Below the pieces are notes generated by a model. That model saw only the letters and a list, made by a program, of their open reading frames with translations. It ran no database searches and was not told where the DNA came from. 64,000 nt of DNA from assembly GCA_002315765.1 (NCBI GenBank), contig DCIE01000019.1, positions 49,346-113,345 of the forward strand, read 5' to 3'. The position numbers and the translations under genes are program-made. This stretch comes from Ruminococcaceae bacterium UBA1734. Its GTDB lineage: Bacteria > Bacillota > Clostridia > Oscillospirales > Acutalibacteraceae. Shown piece after piece: positions 30,428 through 39,317 of this stretch. Numbering within the stretch: the stretch's first letter is position 1; each line of letters begins with the position of its first letter.

Positions 30428-31765
30428 TTATTTTAAGGTAATGTCATCAATTCCTCTTGCCTCGTTATGGGCAATAGGTTTCCACTCAACATGAGAAAAC
30501 AAAGCAATAACCATAGAAAGTCTGCCGATTAAATCAAAAACGGGAAATGTAATGCAAAACCAAACCTTTTTCCAAAAGGGAATACACTCTATCCTTTTGT
30601 TTTCCATAAGAAAAACATATATTGCTACCACAATGTTTTTATATGTATTTTTAAATGCCCACCAAAGAGAAAGTCCCGTTAAAGCCATAACGGCACCAAA
30701 GGTTCTCGATGCAACAATATATCCTATTAAGGTTATTAAATATACTATTATTCGCCTTGCAAAAAGAAAAATCGAACGGGGATAAATGGTAGTAAGCATA
30801 TCAAAGCTCATAAAACGGTAACGAAAATTCAAAGCCGCTTTTTTCCATACGGGCATATCGCTTTCCATATATCTATTAGCTTCCGCCTGTGGGACAAATA
30901 TATGTGCAAACAATTTTCCGCCCGATTCGGCAAAGGCTTGTAAATGGCCCTTTGCCCAACGAATTCTTTGCCTCATAGCCGTTTTTATATCAATAGGCTG
31001 CTCATCATAAAATATAGCATCGTAATTAAAAGAAATGGTATATCCGTTTACCACCGCATCGGCACAAAAGGCTCTATCCTCGGTTAAAGAGGTGTAGTTC
31101 CAGCCATCCTTAATAACCTCGTTTGCAAACATAAATCCCGTTCCCTGAATTCTTGTTGCCAGTCTGAAAAGGGACCTTGCTCTATGTTCGTTTCTAACCG
31201 TTCTAAGCCAATGCAATGCATAAGATGCCGAAATCCAATTATCACCGAAATTTTTAGTGTTTCGATAAGATGTAACAATTTTTTCTCCCGCATCAAAGGA
31301 GTCGTTCATTCTGCTTATATAATCCGGTGCCAAAAGATTGTCGGCATCAAATATAAAATATGCCTCATAGGCTTCAATACCGTAATCTTTTCTGATGCAC
31401 TCTACCAAATACTGTAAAGCAAAACCCTTGGTTCTATGCTCATTATCAAATCTTTCGTAAACTGCGGCTCCTTGGTTTCTCGAAACCTCCGCCGTATTGT
31501 CGGTACAATTATCAGCCACAACAAAAATATCCACAAGTTCAGCGGGATAATCTTGTTTTCTTATGCTTTCAATAAGCTTTCCGATAACCTTTTCTTCATT
31601 TCGTGCCGCAATCAAAATCGCATATTTGTGATTGTCTTTTGCAGGGGTAAATTTTCTTGTGGCAAAAAAACCCACAACTTTATATACCAATTTATAATTC
31701 AGTATATTACTGATAAATTTTGAAATGCCCAGTACGAATATTTCTATTATTCGAAGTAAATACAT
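30428..31765 (-). CDS. Family 2 glycosyltransferase, membrane-embedded
   Basis: The 445-residue protein has an N-terminal hydrophobic helix, a GT-A domain (about 45-300) and C-terminal membrane helices around 335-365 and 370-420. GT2 motifs are visible: ILIAARNEEKVIGKLIESIR, VADNCTDNTA, FDADNLL (the DxD-type metal site), LTEDRAF and the Q-x-x-R-W box QRIRWAKGH. That set is typical of processive or polyprenyl-linked polysaccharide synthases. The donor and polymer are unknown. It is the last gene of the typA operon, 25 bases after the radical SAM gene. Confidence 0.85.
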   Translation of the reverse strand: MYLLRIIEIFVLGISKFISNILNYKLVYKVVGFFATRKFTPAKDNHKYAILIAARNEEKVIGKLIESIRKQDYPAELVDIFVVADNCTDNTAEVSRNQGAAVYERFDNEHRTKGFALQYLVECIRKDYGIEAYEAYFIFDADNLLAPDYISRMNDSFDAGEKIVTSYRNTKNFGDNWISASYALHWLRTVRNEHRARSLFRLATRIQGTGFMFANEVIKDGWNYTSLTEDRAFCADAVVNGYTISFNYDAIFYDEQPIDIKTAMRQRIRWAKGHLQAFAESGGKLFAHIFVPQAEANRYMESDMPVWKKAALNFRYRFMSFDMLTTIYPRSIFLFARRIIVYLITLIGYIVASRTFGAVMALTGLSLWWAFKNTYKNIVVAIYVFLMENKRIECIPFWKKVWFCITFPVFDLIGRLSMVIALFSHVEWKPIAHNEARGIDDITLK

Positions 31766-31790
31766 TCTCTCAACCTCTTACCCCTTATCC

Positions 31791-32654
31791 TTATGTATCG
31801 AATTTAGGAATAAAATCTTTTGTGGCGCTTGAAAGGTCTTGGATATAACAGTTTTCAAAACCGCTGTCGCAAATATATTCCAAAACCTTTTTATATTCTC
31901 TTTTTGTTATTTTTCTGTTAATTTCGGGATAATCTTCCACTCCGCAGGGCACATACTGCCCCATAAGGCTGAAATATGCAGAACCTGCATTTTCTTTCAC
32001 CCAGTCGAAAACATCCATAGCCTCTCTTGTTGCCAAAGGCATTAAAAGATGCCTTACGATAACGCCTTTTTTCATTATGCCTTTTTCATCAAACCGGCAA
32101 AAAGGCACATTCTCCACCGCAAATTTAATCGCTTGTGTCGCTATTTTCGGATACTCCTTTGCAAAGGAGTATTTTTGGGCCCGTTCGCTTGATATATACT
32201 TCAAATCCAGCAAATATATATCTATATATTCCTTTAACATATTAAGTTGTTCCGAAGAAATATATCCTCCGGAATTAAGAACAACGGGAATTTTAGGCCT
32301 GTATATCTTAAAAGCCTCGGCAATTTTCGGCGCAAAATGTTCGCAGGTTACAAGGTTTATATTATTCGCCCCTTGGTCTTCAAACCTTTTGAAAATTTCG
32401 GTCAACTCTAAAGGTGATACCGTTTTGCCTACGGCACCGCGACTTATCTCTTTGTTTTGACAGTAAACACATCCCAAAGAGCATCCCGAAAAGAAAATTG
32501 TTCCCGAACCTTTTTCTCCGCTTATGCAGGGCTCTTCCCAAAAATGAAGCTTTGCCCTTGTAACCTTCATGGTGTCAAAGGATTTACAAAAACCCTCATT
32601 TTTATCCTGCGTTCTTTCGCTATTGCATCTTCTCGGGCACAGATTGCATATCAT
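31791..32654 (-). CDS. Radical SAM protein, PflX/COG1313 type
   Basis: The 287-residue protein starts MICNLCPRRCNSERT, has GTIFFSGCSLGCVYCQN with the Cx3Cx2C cluster for the [4Fe-4S]-SAM centre, and NLVTCEHFAPKIAEAF, VVLNSGGYIS and DIYLLDLKYIS along the barrel. The extra N-terminal Cys set and the overall pattern match PflX-like proteins, annotated as pyruvate-formate-lyase-activating-like without a proven substrate. Its start overlaps the exonuclease gene by 35 bases. Confidence 0.85.
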   Translation of the reverse strand: MICNLCPRRCNSERTQDKNEGFCKSFDTMKVTRAKLHFWEEPCISGEKGSGTIFFSGCSLGCVYCQNKEISRGAVGKTVSPLELTEIFKRFEDQGANNINLVTCEHFAPKIAEAFKIYRPKIPVVLNSGGYISSEQLNMLKEYIDIYLLDLKYISSERAQKYSFAKEYPKIATQAIKFAVENVPFCRFDEKGIMKKGVIVRHLLMPLATREAMDVFDWVKENAGSAYFSLMGQYVPCGVEDYPEINRKITKREYKKVLEYICDSGFENCYIQDLSSATKDFIPKFDT

Positions 32655-33534
32655 TACTATCCTTACCGCCTAAAGTTTTATCCTTTGTTTTCTTTGAAAC
32701 ATAAATTTTCTTTTTAACGCTAATACCGTCAAAATCTCTGCGAAAACTAATTCTCGCCGAAAACTTGTTATGGCAATTTTCACAGTGAAATTCCCCGAAA
32801 AACCAACGGTTTCTATATCTCCATTTACCTTTTCTTACAGCCTTACTGCCACATTTTTCACAGAAAAATTCCAGCTCATTGCTGTCAATCTCGGAGCTTT
32901 TTATATCAGAAATATAGGTGGGCTTATAAGCAAGTCTTTTAAAGAACTGATTTTTTGATGTATCCTTAATCAAAATATCAAATCTTTCCTTATTATAGTA
33001 CCTCTTTAAAAGCTCTCCGCAAATAAGGCTATCGTCCTTTGCCGTGTGCATATCAAAGCCCTCGGTTTCAATGCCCAACGCCTCTGCTGCCGCCGAAAGA
33101 GAAATTTGAGAGTTAATCTCAAAACCCATTCCGCGCATTTCGTTTTGTATAAAGGACTGTAAATCAAGATATTTTTCAATCTTAAATCTAATCCCGTTTA
33201 ACAAAAATTTTTCGTTTTCTATGACGGTATATAAATCCGAATTACTCCAGGTCATAGTAACGGCATCTTCGCCTATCCATCTATTATACCTATTAACCGC
33301 ATCTTCAAGGGATATTCCGTTTCGCATATCATCGTTTGTAATTCCCGTCAGCTGTGTAAACCTGCCGGAAACTCTATTTGAAATGGAAGATTTTACTGTT
33401 TCCTCAAATGTATCCTCAACGACAAAGTTTTGGTCCAACTTCACGGCACCTATTTGCAAAATTTGGTTTACAAACCTCTTTTGCGGCACAAAAAAGGTGC
33501 TATCCCACTCTAAATCCAATACAACAAATTTCAT
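32620..33534 (-). CDS. DEDD-type 3'-5' exonuclease with C-terminal zinc-ribbon
   Basis: The protein has 304 residues. Exonuclease motif I is VVLDLEWDST (Asp7, Glu9), motif II lies near TMTWSNSDLYTV and motif III is FDMHTAKDDSLICGEL, so the DEDDh acids are present. After residue 215 a segment FFCEKCGSKAVRKGKWRYRN followed by FHCENCHNKF forms a zinc ribbon, and a lysine-rich tail follows. KapD/RNase T-like enzymes usually lack such a ribbon. It starts at the last base of the typA stop (TAATG). Confidence 0.8.
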   Translation of the reverse strand: MKFVVLDLEWDSTFFVPQKRFVNQILQIGAVKLDQNFVVEDTFEETVKSSISNRVSGRFTQLTGITNDDMRNGISLEDAVNRYNRWIGEDAVTMTWSNSDLYTVIENEKFLLNGIRFKIEKYLDLQSFIQNEMRGMGFEINSQISLSAAAEALGIETEGFDMHTAKDDSLICGELLKRYYNKERFDILIKDTSKNQFFKRLAYKPTYISDIKSSEIDSNELEFFCEKCGSKAVRKGKWRYRNRWFFGEFHCENCHNKFSARISFRRDFDGISVKKKIYVSKKTKDKTLGGKDSNDMQSVPEKMQ

Positions 33535-35363
33535 TACTTGTTTTTAGACTCAAACTTCATTCTTTGTTCTTTGTTAAGAATTCTCTTGCGGAGTCTTATG
33601 TTGTTAGGAGTAATTTCCACAAGCTCGTCATTCTTAATAAATTCAAGAGATTGCTCAAGAGAAAGAACCGAGTGAGGAACAAGCCTTAAAGCATCGTCAG
33701 AGCCGGAAGCTCTTGTGTTGGTCATTTGTTTTTTCTTGCAAACATTACAAACAATGTCTTCATTCTTTGGGTTTTCGCCAACAATCATTCCCTCATAAAC
33801 CGGAGTTCCCGGTCCTATAAACAATCTGCCTCGGCTTTGGGTATTGAAAAGTCCGTATCCGGTTGCTTCTCCCGTTTCGTGGGCCACAATGGAGCCGGTG
33901 CTTCGCTGGTCGATATCTCCTTTATATGCCTCGTATCCGTTAAATATGTGGTTCATTATTCCGTTACCGTTTGTATCGGTCATAAATTGAGAACGGTAGC
34001 CCAGCAAACCTCTTGCGGGAATGACAAATTCAAGATGAGATGTTCCGCCCTCTCTTGTTCCCATATTCTTAAGTTCGGCATGACGGGAGCCTAATCTCTC
34101 CATAACCGAGCCCACATATTCCTCCGGCACTTCAATCATTAGAAGCTCCATAGGCTCAAGAAGTTTTCCGTCTTCGTCCTTTTTGTAGATAACAGCCGGT
34201 GGAGATACTTGGAATTCATAGCCTTGTCTTCTCATGGTTTCAATCAAAATCGAAAGATGCAGTTCGCCTCTGCCCGAAACCTTAAATGTATCGGCGCTGT
34301 CTGTTTCCTCTACCCGAAGGCTGACATTGGTCATAACCTCTTTAAAAAGTCTTTCACGAAGATTTCTTGAAGTTACGAACTTTCCGTCTTTACCTGCAAA
34401 GGGTGAATTATTAACCATAAAGTTCATAGCAAGTGTAGGCTCGTCAATCTTTACAAACGGAAGTGGGTCAATATTATTAACATCGCAAGCTGTTTCGCCG
34501 ATTTCAAGATTGGCAATTCCGGCAACCTGAATTATATCGCCGATTTTTGCATTTTCAACCTCAACTCGCTTTAAACCCTCATACATATAAAGGTTGGCAA
34601 TCTTAACATTGGTTGAAGTTCCGTCCTTATGACAAAGGGCAACCTGCTGTCCCTTCTTAACCGAACCTCTTACAACTCTGCCAACACCTATTCTTCCTAC
34701 ATAATCATCATATTCAATATTGGTGAACAATATCTGAAGGGGTGCTTCTTCATCACCCATAGGAGGCTCTATTTCCTTTACGATTTCCTCAAACAATGGC
34801 TGCATATCGGTACCCTTAACATCGGGACTGTACGAAGCATAACCGTCTCTTGCCGAAGCAAAAACAACCGGAAATTCAATCTGGTCATCATCGGCGCCAA
34901 GCTCAATAAACAAGTCTAAAACCTCGTCAACAACCTCGTGAGGTCTTGCCATCGGTCTATCAATCTTATTGATAACAACAACTGCCTTTTTGCCTAATGC
35001 CAGTGCCTTTTTAAGAACAAATCTTGTTTGCGGCATACAGCCCTCAAATGCGTCAACAAGCAACAAAACGCCGTCTACCATTTGCAAAATTCGTTCAACC
35101 TCGCCGCCGAAATCAGCATGTCCCGGCGTATCAATTATATTAATCTTAATATCCTTATACTGTACACTTGTGTTTTTTGAGAGAATGGTAATTCCCCGTT
35201 CTCTTTCAATATCATTTGAGTCCATGACTCTTTCATTTACTGCCTCGTTCTCACGAAATGTTCCGCTTTGCTTCAAAAGCTGGTCAACCAAGGTTGTCTT
35301 ACCGTGGTCAACATGGGCAATAATCGCAATATTCCTTAAATTCTCAATTTTCTTCTCAGCCAT
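33534..35363 (-). CDS. typA: Ribosome-associated GTPase TypA/BipA
   Basis: The 609-residue translational GTPase has NIAIIAHVDHGKTTLVDQLL, the switch region RGITILSKNT, DTPGHADFGGEVER, NKIDRP, and the EF-G-like C-terminal half with RLGSRHAELKNMGTREGGTS and ARGLLGYRSQFMTDTNG. BipA assists 50S assembly and stress adaptation. An upstream in-frame start at 35432 is ruled out because it lies in the -35 promoter element. ATG 35363 has GGGAAG upstream. Confidence 0.97.
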   Translation of the reverse strand: MAEKKIENLRNIAIIAHVDHGKTTLVDQLLKQSGTFRENEAVNERVMDSNDIERERGITILSKNTSVQYKDIKINIIDTPGHADFGGEVERILQMVDGVLLLVDAFEGCMPQTRFVLKKALALGKKAVVVINKIDRPMARPHEVVDEVLDLFIELGADDDQIEFPVVFASARDGYASYSPDVKGTDMQPLFEEIVKEIEPPMGDEEAPLQILFTNIEYDDYVGRIGVGRVVRGSVKKGQQVALCHKDGTSTNVKIANLYMYEGLKRVEVENAKIGDIIQVAGIANLEIGETACDVNNIDPLPFVKIDEPTLAMNFMVNNSPFAGKDGKFVTSRNLRERLFKEVMTNVSLRVEETDSADTFKVSGRGELHLSILIETMRRQGYEFQVSPPAVIYKKDEDGKLLEPMELLMIEVPEEYVGSVMERLGSRHAELKNMGTREGGTSHLEFVIPARGLLGYRSQFMTDTNGNGIMNHIFNGYEAYKGDIDQRSTGSIVAHETGEATGYGLFNTQSRGRLFIGPGTPVYEGMIVGENPKNEDIVCNVCKKKQMTNTRASGSDDALRLVPHSVLSLEQSLEFIKNDELVEITPNNIRLRKRILNKEQRMKFESKNK

Positions 35364-35403
35364 TAAATTACTTCCCTTATTTTTTGCATACTTTAACCAA
35401 TAT

Positions 35404-35432
35404 ATTATATCTCCAACTGTACAAAATGTCAA
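35404..35432 (-). promoter_or_regulatory. Consensus sigma-A promoter of the typA operon
   Basis: TTGACA (35427-35432) and TATAAT (35404-35409) on the minus strand, 17 bases apart. The transcript would start near 35397, about 34 bases before the typA ATG. It drives typA, the exonuclease gene, the radical SAM gene and the glycosyltransferase gene, all of which are overlapping or closely spaced. Confidence 0.85.
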
Positions 35433-35455
35433 ATATTTTTAAATTCCGCTTTTTG

Positions 35456-36820
35456 CTAAATTAAGGATATAGCTTGTTTCAGGTTTTTAACACCTATAAG
35501 CTCAATTCCATCAGGAATTTCTCTGAGGCTTTTAATTGCCGAGCTTGGCAAAATACATTTTTTAAAGCCTAAGGATTTTGCCTCGTTAATACGGGCAGCC
35601 ACTCTGGGAACATTTCTGATTTCTCCCGAAAGTCCCACCTCGCCGAAGGCTATCAAGTCGCTGCTAAGAGGAATGTCCCGGAGTCCCGAAACAAGGGCAA
35701 GACAAACCGCCAAATCGGCGGCAGGTTCCAAAAGCTTCATACCGCCTACTATATTAAGATAGGTGTCAAGATTGGAAAAATAAAGTCCCAGTCTTTTTTC
35801 AAGCACCGCAAGAAGCATATTCAAACGGTTAAAATCGTATCCGTTTGCCATTCTGCGGGGATTGCCGAAACCCGTTGTGGTAACCAGTCCTTGAATTTCG
35901 GACAAAATAGGTCGTGTGCCTTCAATAACGCAGGTAATGGCACCGCCCGAAACATTTTCGGCTCTGCCGGAAAGGAGCATTGCCGAGGGGTTTTCCACCA
36001 CCGAAAGTCCCTTATCGGTCATCTCAAAAACACCGATTTCATTTGTAGAGCCGAAACGGTTTTTAATGGCTCTTAAAATGCGGTAAGACTGATTTCGTTC
36101 TCCCTCAAAATATAAAACGGTATCAACAATATGCTCAAGAACCTTCGGTCCCGCAATATCTCCGCCTTTATTAACATGTCCCACAATAAAAATGGGGATA
36201 TCAAGGCTTTTTCCCGTACGAAGTAGCATATTGGTGGACTCTCTAACCTGAACAATACTGCCGGGGGATGAGGAAATCTCCTCAATTTGCATAGTTTGTA
36301 TAGAGTCAATCATAACTATATCCGGCTTATCGGATTTGATATACTCGCAAACATTTTGGGTGTTGGTATCCGAAAGCACCGAAACATTATTTCCCTCAAC
36401 CAAAAGCCTTGCGGCACGAAGTTTTATTTGATTTGGCGATTCCTCGCCCGAAACATAAAGGATATTAAGCCTGTCCTCAAAAGCCTTGCAAACCTGCAAA
36501 AGAATAGTGGACTTACCTATACCCGGGTCGCCGGACAAAAGCACTATACTGCCCTTTACTATTCCGCCGCCAAGCACTCTGTCAAGCTCGGAAATTCCCG
36601 TTACATATCTTTCTTCATCCGATGCGGAAATGGAAAAAAGACTTTTTGCCTCTTTAAATCCAACCGACTCACCGACAAAGCCTTTTGCCGACTTTTTAGG
36701 CTGTGCCAAATGCTCCTCAAGAGTATTCCATTCGCCGCAAGACGGACACTGTCCCTGCCATTTCGGGGTTTCAAAGCCACAGTCGTTACAAACGAAAACG
36801 GTTTTTTGTTTTGCTGCCAA
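35456..36820 (-). CDS. radA: DNA repair protein RadA (TTG start)
   Basis: The 454-residue protein has an N-terminal Cys4 zinc finger (VFVCNDCGFETPKWQGQCPS), Walker A GDPGIGKSTILLQV at about 92-105, the RadA-specific KNRFGSTNEIGVFEM, and a C-terminal Lon-like domain (GGMKLLEPAADLAVCLALVS). It drives branch migration in recombination. I start at the TTG at 36820, because AAAGGA is well spaced for it but directly abuts the ATG three codons up. Confidence 0.95.
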   Translation of the reverse strand: MAAKQKTVFVCNDCGFETPKWQGQCPSCGEWNTLEEHLAQPKKSAKGFVGESVGFKEAKSLFSISASDEERYVTGISELDRVLGGGIVKGSIVLLSGDPGIGKSTILLQVCKAFEDRLNILYVSGEESPNQIKLRAARLLVEGNNVSVLSDTNTQNVCEYIKSDKPDIVMIDSIQTMQIEEISSSPGSIVQVRESTNMLLRTGKSLDIPIFIVGHVNKGGDIAGPKVLEHIVDTVLYFEGERNQSYRILRAIKNRFGSTNEIGVFEMTDKGLSVVENPSAMLLSGRAENVSGGAITCVIEGTRPILSEIQGLVTTTGFGNPRRMANGYDFNRLNMLLAVLEKRLGLYFSNLDTYLNIVGGMKLLEPAADLAVCLALVSGLRDIPLSSDLIAFGEVGLSGEIRNVPRVAARINEAKSLGFKKCILPSSAIKSLREIPDGIELIGVKNLKQAISLI

Positions 36821-36855
36821 AAATATCATTCCTTTATGTTAAAATGCTCATTTTG

Positions 36856-36884
36856 ATTTTACCTTTATTCTTTAATTTTGTCAA
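36856..36884 (-). promoter_or_regulatory. Sigma-A promoter of radA
   Basis: TTGACA (36879-36884) and TAAAAT (36856-36861) on the minus strand are 17 bases apart. The -35 is perfect and the -10 matches at five of six. It lies five bases beyond the cwlD stop. No terminator is seen between cwlD and radA. Confidence 0.8.
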
Positions 36885-36888
36885 CAAA

Positions 36889-37602
36889 TTATAGAGCAAA
36901 ATAGTCAAGAATACCGTTTAAAATACAAAGGGCGGTTTTTGTTTGGTAATCATCGTTTTTAAGGTTTTCAAGTTCTTTTGTATTGCTTATAAATCCACAT
37001 TCGGCAATAACCGCAGGAATTTTTGCATTATAAAGCAAGTATGTACTTGAATTTGCTTTTTTGACAACTCTGTTGTTTTCTTTTTGCAAATTTTCGGAAA
37101 TGCTTTTTTGGATACACCGGGCTAAATCTTCGGATTTTCCATTGTTAGGTGAGTAAAACACCTGTGCTCCCGAAACATCGGAAGTAGTATATTTGTTTAA
37201 ATGTATGCTGACAAAAATCGCATCGGCATTTTCGTTCATAAGCGCAAGTCTGTTTCTCATATCGCTTTTCTTTTTTAACCTGATATTGCCGGATAAATCC
37301 TCTGTGCTTTGGTCGGTATCCCGTGTCATAACAACATTAAATCCGTAAAAGCAAAGCAGTTTTTCAAGTTTTTTGGCAATCAAAAGATTAATATCCTTTT
37401 CGGCCGTTCCGTCAAGTGCCACCGCACCTCCGTCAAACCCTCCGTGTCCGGCATCAATTATTATCCTTTGGTCGTTAAATGTCTTTGTTTTCGTTGCCAA
37501 ATACCTTTTTTCACCAAGATAATGTCCCGATGCAAGACACAGTATAAGTAAAAATACAAAAAAAGGCATAACCGCCTTAAAATTTCCCTTAATTTTATCC
37601 AT
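36889..37602 (-). CDS. cwlD: N-acetylmuramoyl-L-alanine amidase CwlD
   Basis: The 237-residue protein has an N-terminal membrane anchor or signal (about 10-28) and an Amidase_3 domain. The zinc ligands are in IIIDAGHGGFDGGAV (His) with a following Glu in DGTAEKDINL, VSIHLN (second His), and AECGFISN (catalytic Glu). GAQVFYSPNNGKS matches CwlD, which helps make muramic-delta-lactam in the spore cortex. This is the clearest sign of sporulation in the window. Its ribosome-binding site is inside a hairpin. A vegetative amidase is the alternative. Confidence 0.88.
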   Translation of the reverse strand: MDKIKGNFKAVMPFFVFLLILCLASGHYLGEKRYLATKTKTFNDQRIIIDAGHGGFDGGAVALDGTAEKDINLLIAKKLEKLLCFYGFNVVMTRDTDQSTEDLSGNIRLKKKSDMRNRLALMNENADAIFVSIHLNKYTTSDVSGAQVFYSPNNGKSEDLARCIQKSISENLQKENNRVVKKANSSTYLLYNAKIPAVIAECGFISNTKELENLKNDDYQTKTALCILNGILDYFAL

Positions 37603-37609
37603 AAAATTA

Positions 37610-37642
37610 GCCTCCTTGCTAAAATTTATTCAGCAAGAAGGC
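37610..37642 (-). promoter_or_regulatory. Hairpin enclosing the cwlD ribosome-binding site
   Basis: Arms 37610-37620 and 37632-37642 pair over 11 positions with one mismatch around an 11-base loop. The 3' arm in the transcript is AGCAAGGAGGC, which holds the AGGAGG of cwlD. Read-through mRNA from the EAL gene would fold so as to hide the ribosome-binding site. A promoter starting inside the hairpin would give an open site. I see no clear sporulation promoter. Confidence 0.55.
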
Positions 37643-37656
37643 GGATTATGTATAAC

Positions 37657-39180
37657 CTATTTTGACTTGAATGTGTTTTTTGAAGAGTAGTACATCTCTT
37701 TTGCTTCATCAATCGGGTAAACATAAGAGAAGAAATGTCCTTGAATAAGGTCGCAACCCATTTTTGTAACGGCGTTTCGTTGTTCTTTTGTTTCAACGCC
37801 CTCACAAACAACCGCAACATTAAGGTCGTGAGCCATACCGATAAGGGCATGTAAAACTGCCTGTCCGGTCTTTTCAAGAGCCGTATTAATAAAACTGCGG
37901 TCGATTTTAATCAGGTCAACGGGATAGTTGTTGATATCGCTGAAGGAGGAGTTTCCGGCACCGAAATCGTCAAGGGCAATTTGGTAACCGTCCCTGCGCA
38001 AAGCCACAATATTTTCGTTGGCAACATATTGGTCGTTAATAAGCGCGTCCTCTGTAATTTCCAAAATAAGATTGTGGTGTGGAAAATCGTACTTTTTTTC
38101 AAGATTACGGAAATTTTCAAGGAATTTTCCGGAAGAAATCGTAACTCTTGTGATATTACACGAAAGGGTAAAGTCGGAAAAATCCGAATCGTTTTTCCAG
38201 TTTTCAAGCAGTTCACAGGCTTTTTGCAACATATACATATCGAAATTTTCAATAATTCCGCATTTATGCATATCCTTAATATATTGGGTAGGCATCACAA
38301 AGCCATCCTGGGGACTGTTCCATCTTGAAAGAGCCTCAACCGAAACAAATTCCTGTTTTTTGACATCGAAAATAAACTGCAAAAACATTTTGAATTCTTG
38401 GTTTTCCATACCCTTTAAAAGCTTTTTTCTAAGGAGTTTTTGTTCTTTGCCGGTTGTAGCCATTTCATCTGTAAACAAAAACAGTTTACTGCCGCTGTTG
38501 GCTGCCGATTCGTAGGCAGTTCTTGCTCTTTTATAAGCCGTGGGAAAATTAACCGCCCTGCTGTCGCCCAAACAAAAACCACATCTAACCGGGGATATAA
38601 CTTTAAACAAAATTTTGTTTTGACATTCGTTAAGAGAATCTACCATATCGGCAAGTCGTTGTTGTGCACGAAGCCCATCTGCGCAAAAAACACATACAGC
38701 AAATACGCCTTCTTCTATTCTTGCAACGCAGTCCTGCTTGTTGCACTTTTCTTCAAGGATTTTTGCCATGGCTTTTTCCAGCTTTACGGCGGTTTCATCG
38801 CCGAAAATGGAAGAAATCTTTTTAATGTTAAATGAGAAGTATGCTACATACCGTACCTGATTATACGAAGCCTTTTGCCTCTTATAATGAAATTCAAGCT
38901 GACTCTTGTTACCGATTCCGGTTAGTTTATCCCTTCTTCCGTAATCAAAGAAACTACCGCCCACGAAGGCACGAACAAACATTACAAAAAGAGCCGCCCA
39001 ACAAAGTATCATAAGGGCAAGACTAAAACAAAGTTGTTTTTCGGTGCCGAAAAAGCCACCGGTATTTTCTCCGAAAGCGGCTTTTATGACATCAAAATTG
39101 CCCACAACCGCCGTAACAATACCTGCTACCGCTACAAGCATTAAAATAAACAACCAAGATACAATCAGTTTGCGTTTCAT
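37657..39180 (-). CDS. c-di-GMP phosphodiesterase (EAL) with degenerate GGDEF domain
   Basis: The protein has 507 residues. Two membrane helices (about 6-27 and 50-73) lead to a GGDEF-like region (about 80-235) whose signature is replaced by ARIEEGVFAV, so it is catalytically dead. The EAL domain (about 250-500) keeps VEALSRW (EAL 282-284), CNIT, EITEDAL, ALDDFGAG, IKIDRSF, CEGVET and QGHFF, the full metal and catalytic set, so it should hydrolyse c-di-GMP to pGpG at the membrane. A c-di-GMP-I riboswitch lies in its leader, and a GGDEF cyclase gene lies just upstream. Confidence 0.93.
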   Translation of the reverse strand: MKRKLIVSWLFILMLVAVAGIVTAVVGNFDVIKAAFGENTGGFFGTEKQLCFSLALMILCWAALFVMFVRAFVGGSFFDYGRRDKLTGIGNKSQLEFHYKRQKASYNQVRYVAYFSFNIKKISSIFGDETAVKLEKAMAKILEEKCNKQDCVARIEEGVFAVCVFCADGLRAQQRLADMVDSLNECQNKILFKVISPVRCGFCLGDSRAVNFPTAYKRARTAYESAANSGSKLFLFTDEMATTGKEQKLLRKKLLKGMENQEFKMFLQFIFDVKKQEFVSVEALSRWNSPQDGFVMPTQYIKDMHKCGIIENFDMYMLQKACELLENWKNDSDFSDFTLSCNITRVTISSGKFLENFRNLEKKYDFPHHNLILEITEDALINDQYVANENIVALRRDGYQIALDDFGAGNSSFSDINNYPVDLIKIDRSFINTALEKTGQAVLHALIGMAHDLNVAVVCEGVETKEQRNAVTKMGCDLIQGHFFSYVYPIDEAKEMYYSSKNTFKSK

Positions 39181-39230
39181 TACAACATTTCTCCTTTAAT
39201 TTAAACAGTTACAATCCAAGAAGTAAAAAC

Positions 39231-39307
39231 TGCAACCGGTCTATCATACACCTATAGGCGGTTAGACACCTGAGCTTTGCGTCCCGCATTTTCACACGGT
39301 TTGCCGA
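39231..39307 (-). ncRNA. Cyclic-di-GMP-I (GEMM-I) riboswitch
   Basis: On the minus strand the order is GGCAAACC, a stem capped by a GAAA tetraloop (CCGTGT/ATGCGG arms), the invariant GGGACGCAAAGC, a second helix with CTAACCGCC and a closing ACCGGTTGC. These are the defining GEMM-I elements: the P1b GNRA loop, the conserved GACGCAAAGC junction and the second stem-loop. It lies 51 bases before the EAL gene and 11 after the GGDEF gene. Downstream, CTTCTT (39218-39223) can pair with the AAGGAG ribosome-binding site (39191-39196), which suggests translational control. Whether ligand turns the gene on or off cannot be read directly. Confidence 0.9.
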
Positions 39308-39317
39308 AAAATAAAAT

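Noticed and set aside
35364..35432. N-terminal extension of typA to an earlier ATG
   Set aside because: The extension contains the -10 and -35 of the operon, so it cannot be on the transcript.
36287..36856. Plus-strand frame of 189 codons opposite radA
   Set aside because: It is antisense to a full-length radA with all motifs and has no recognisable protein pattern.
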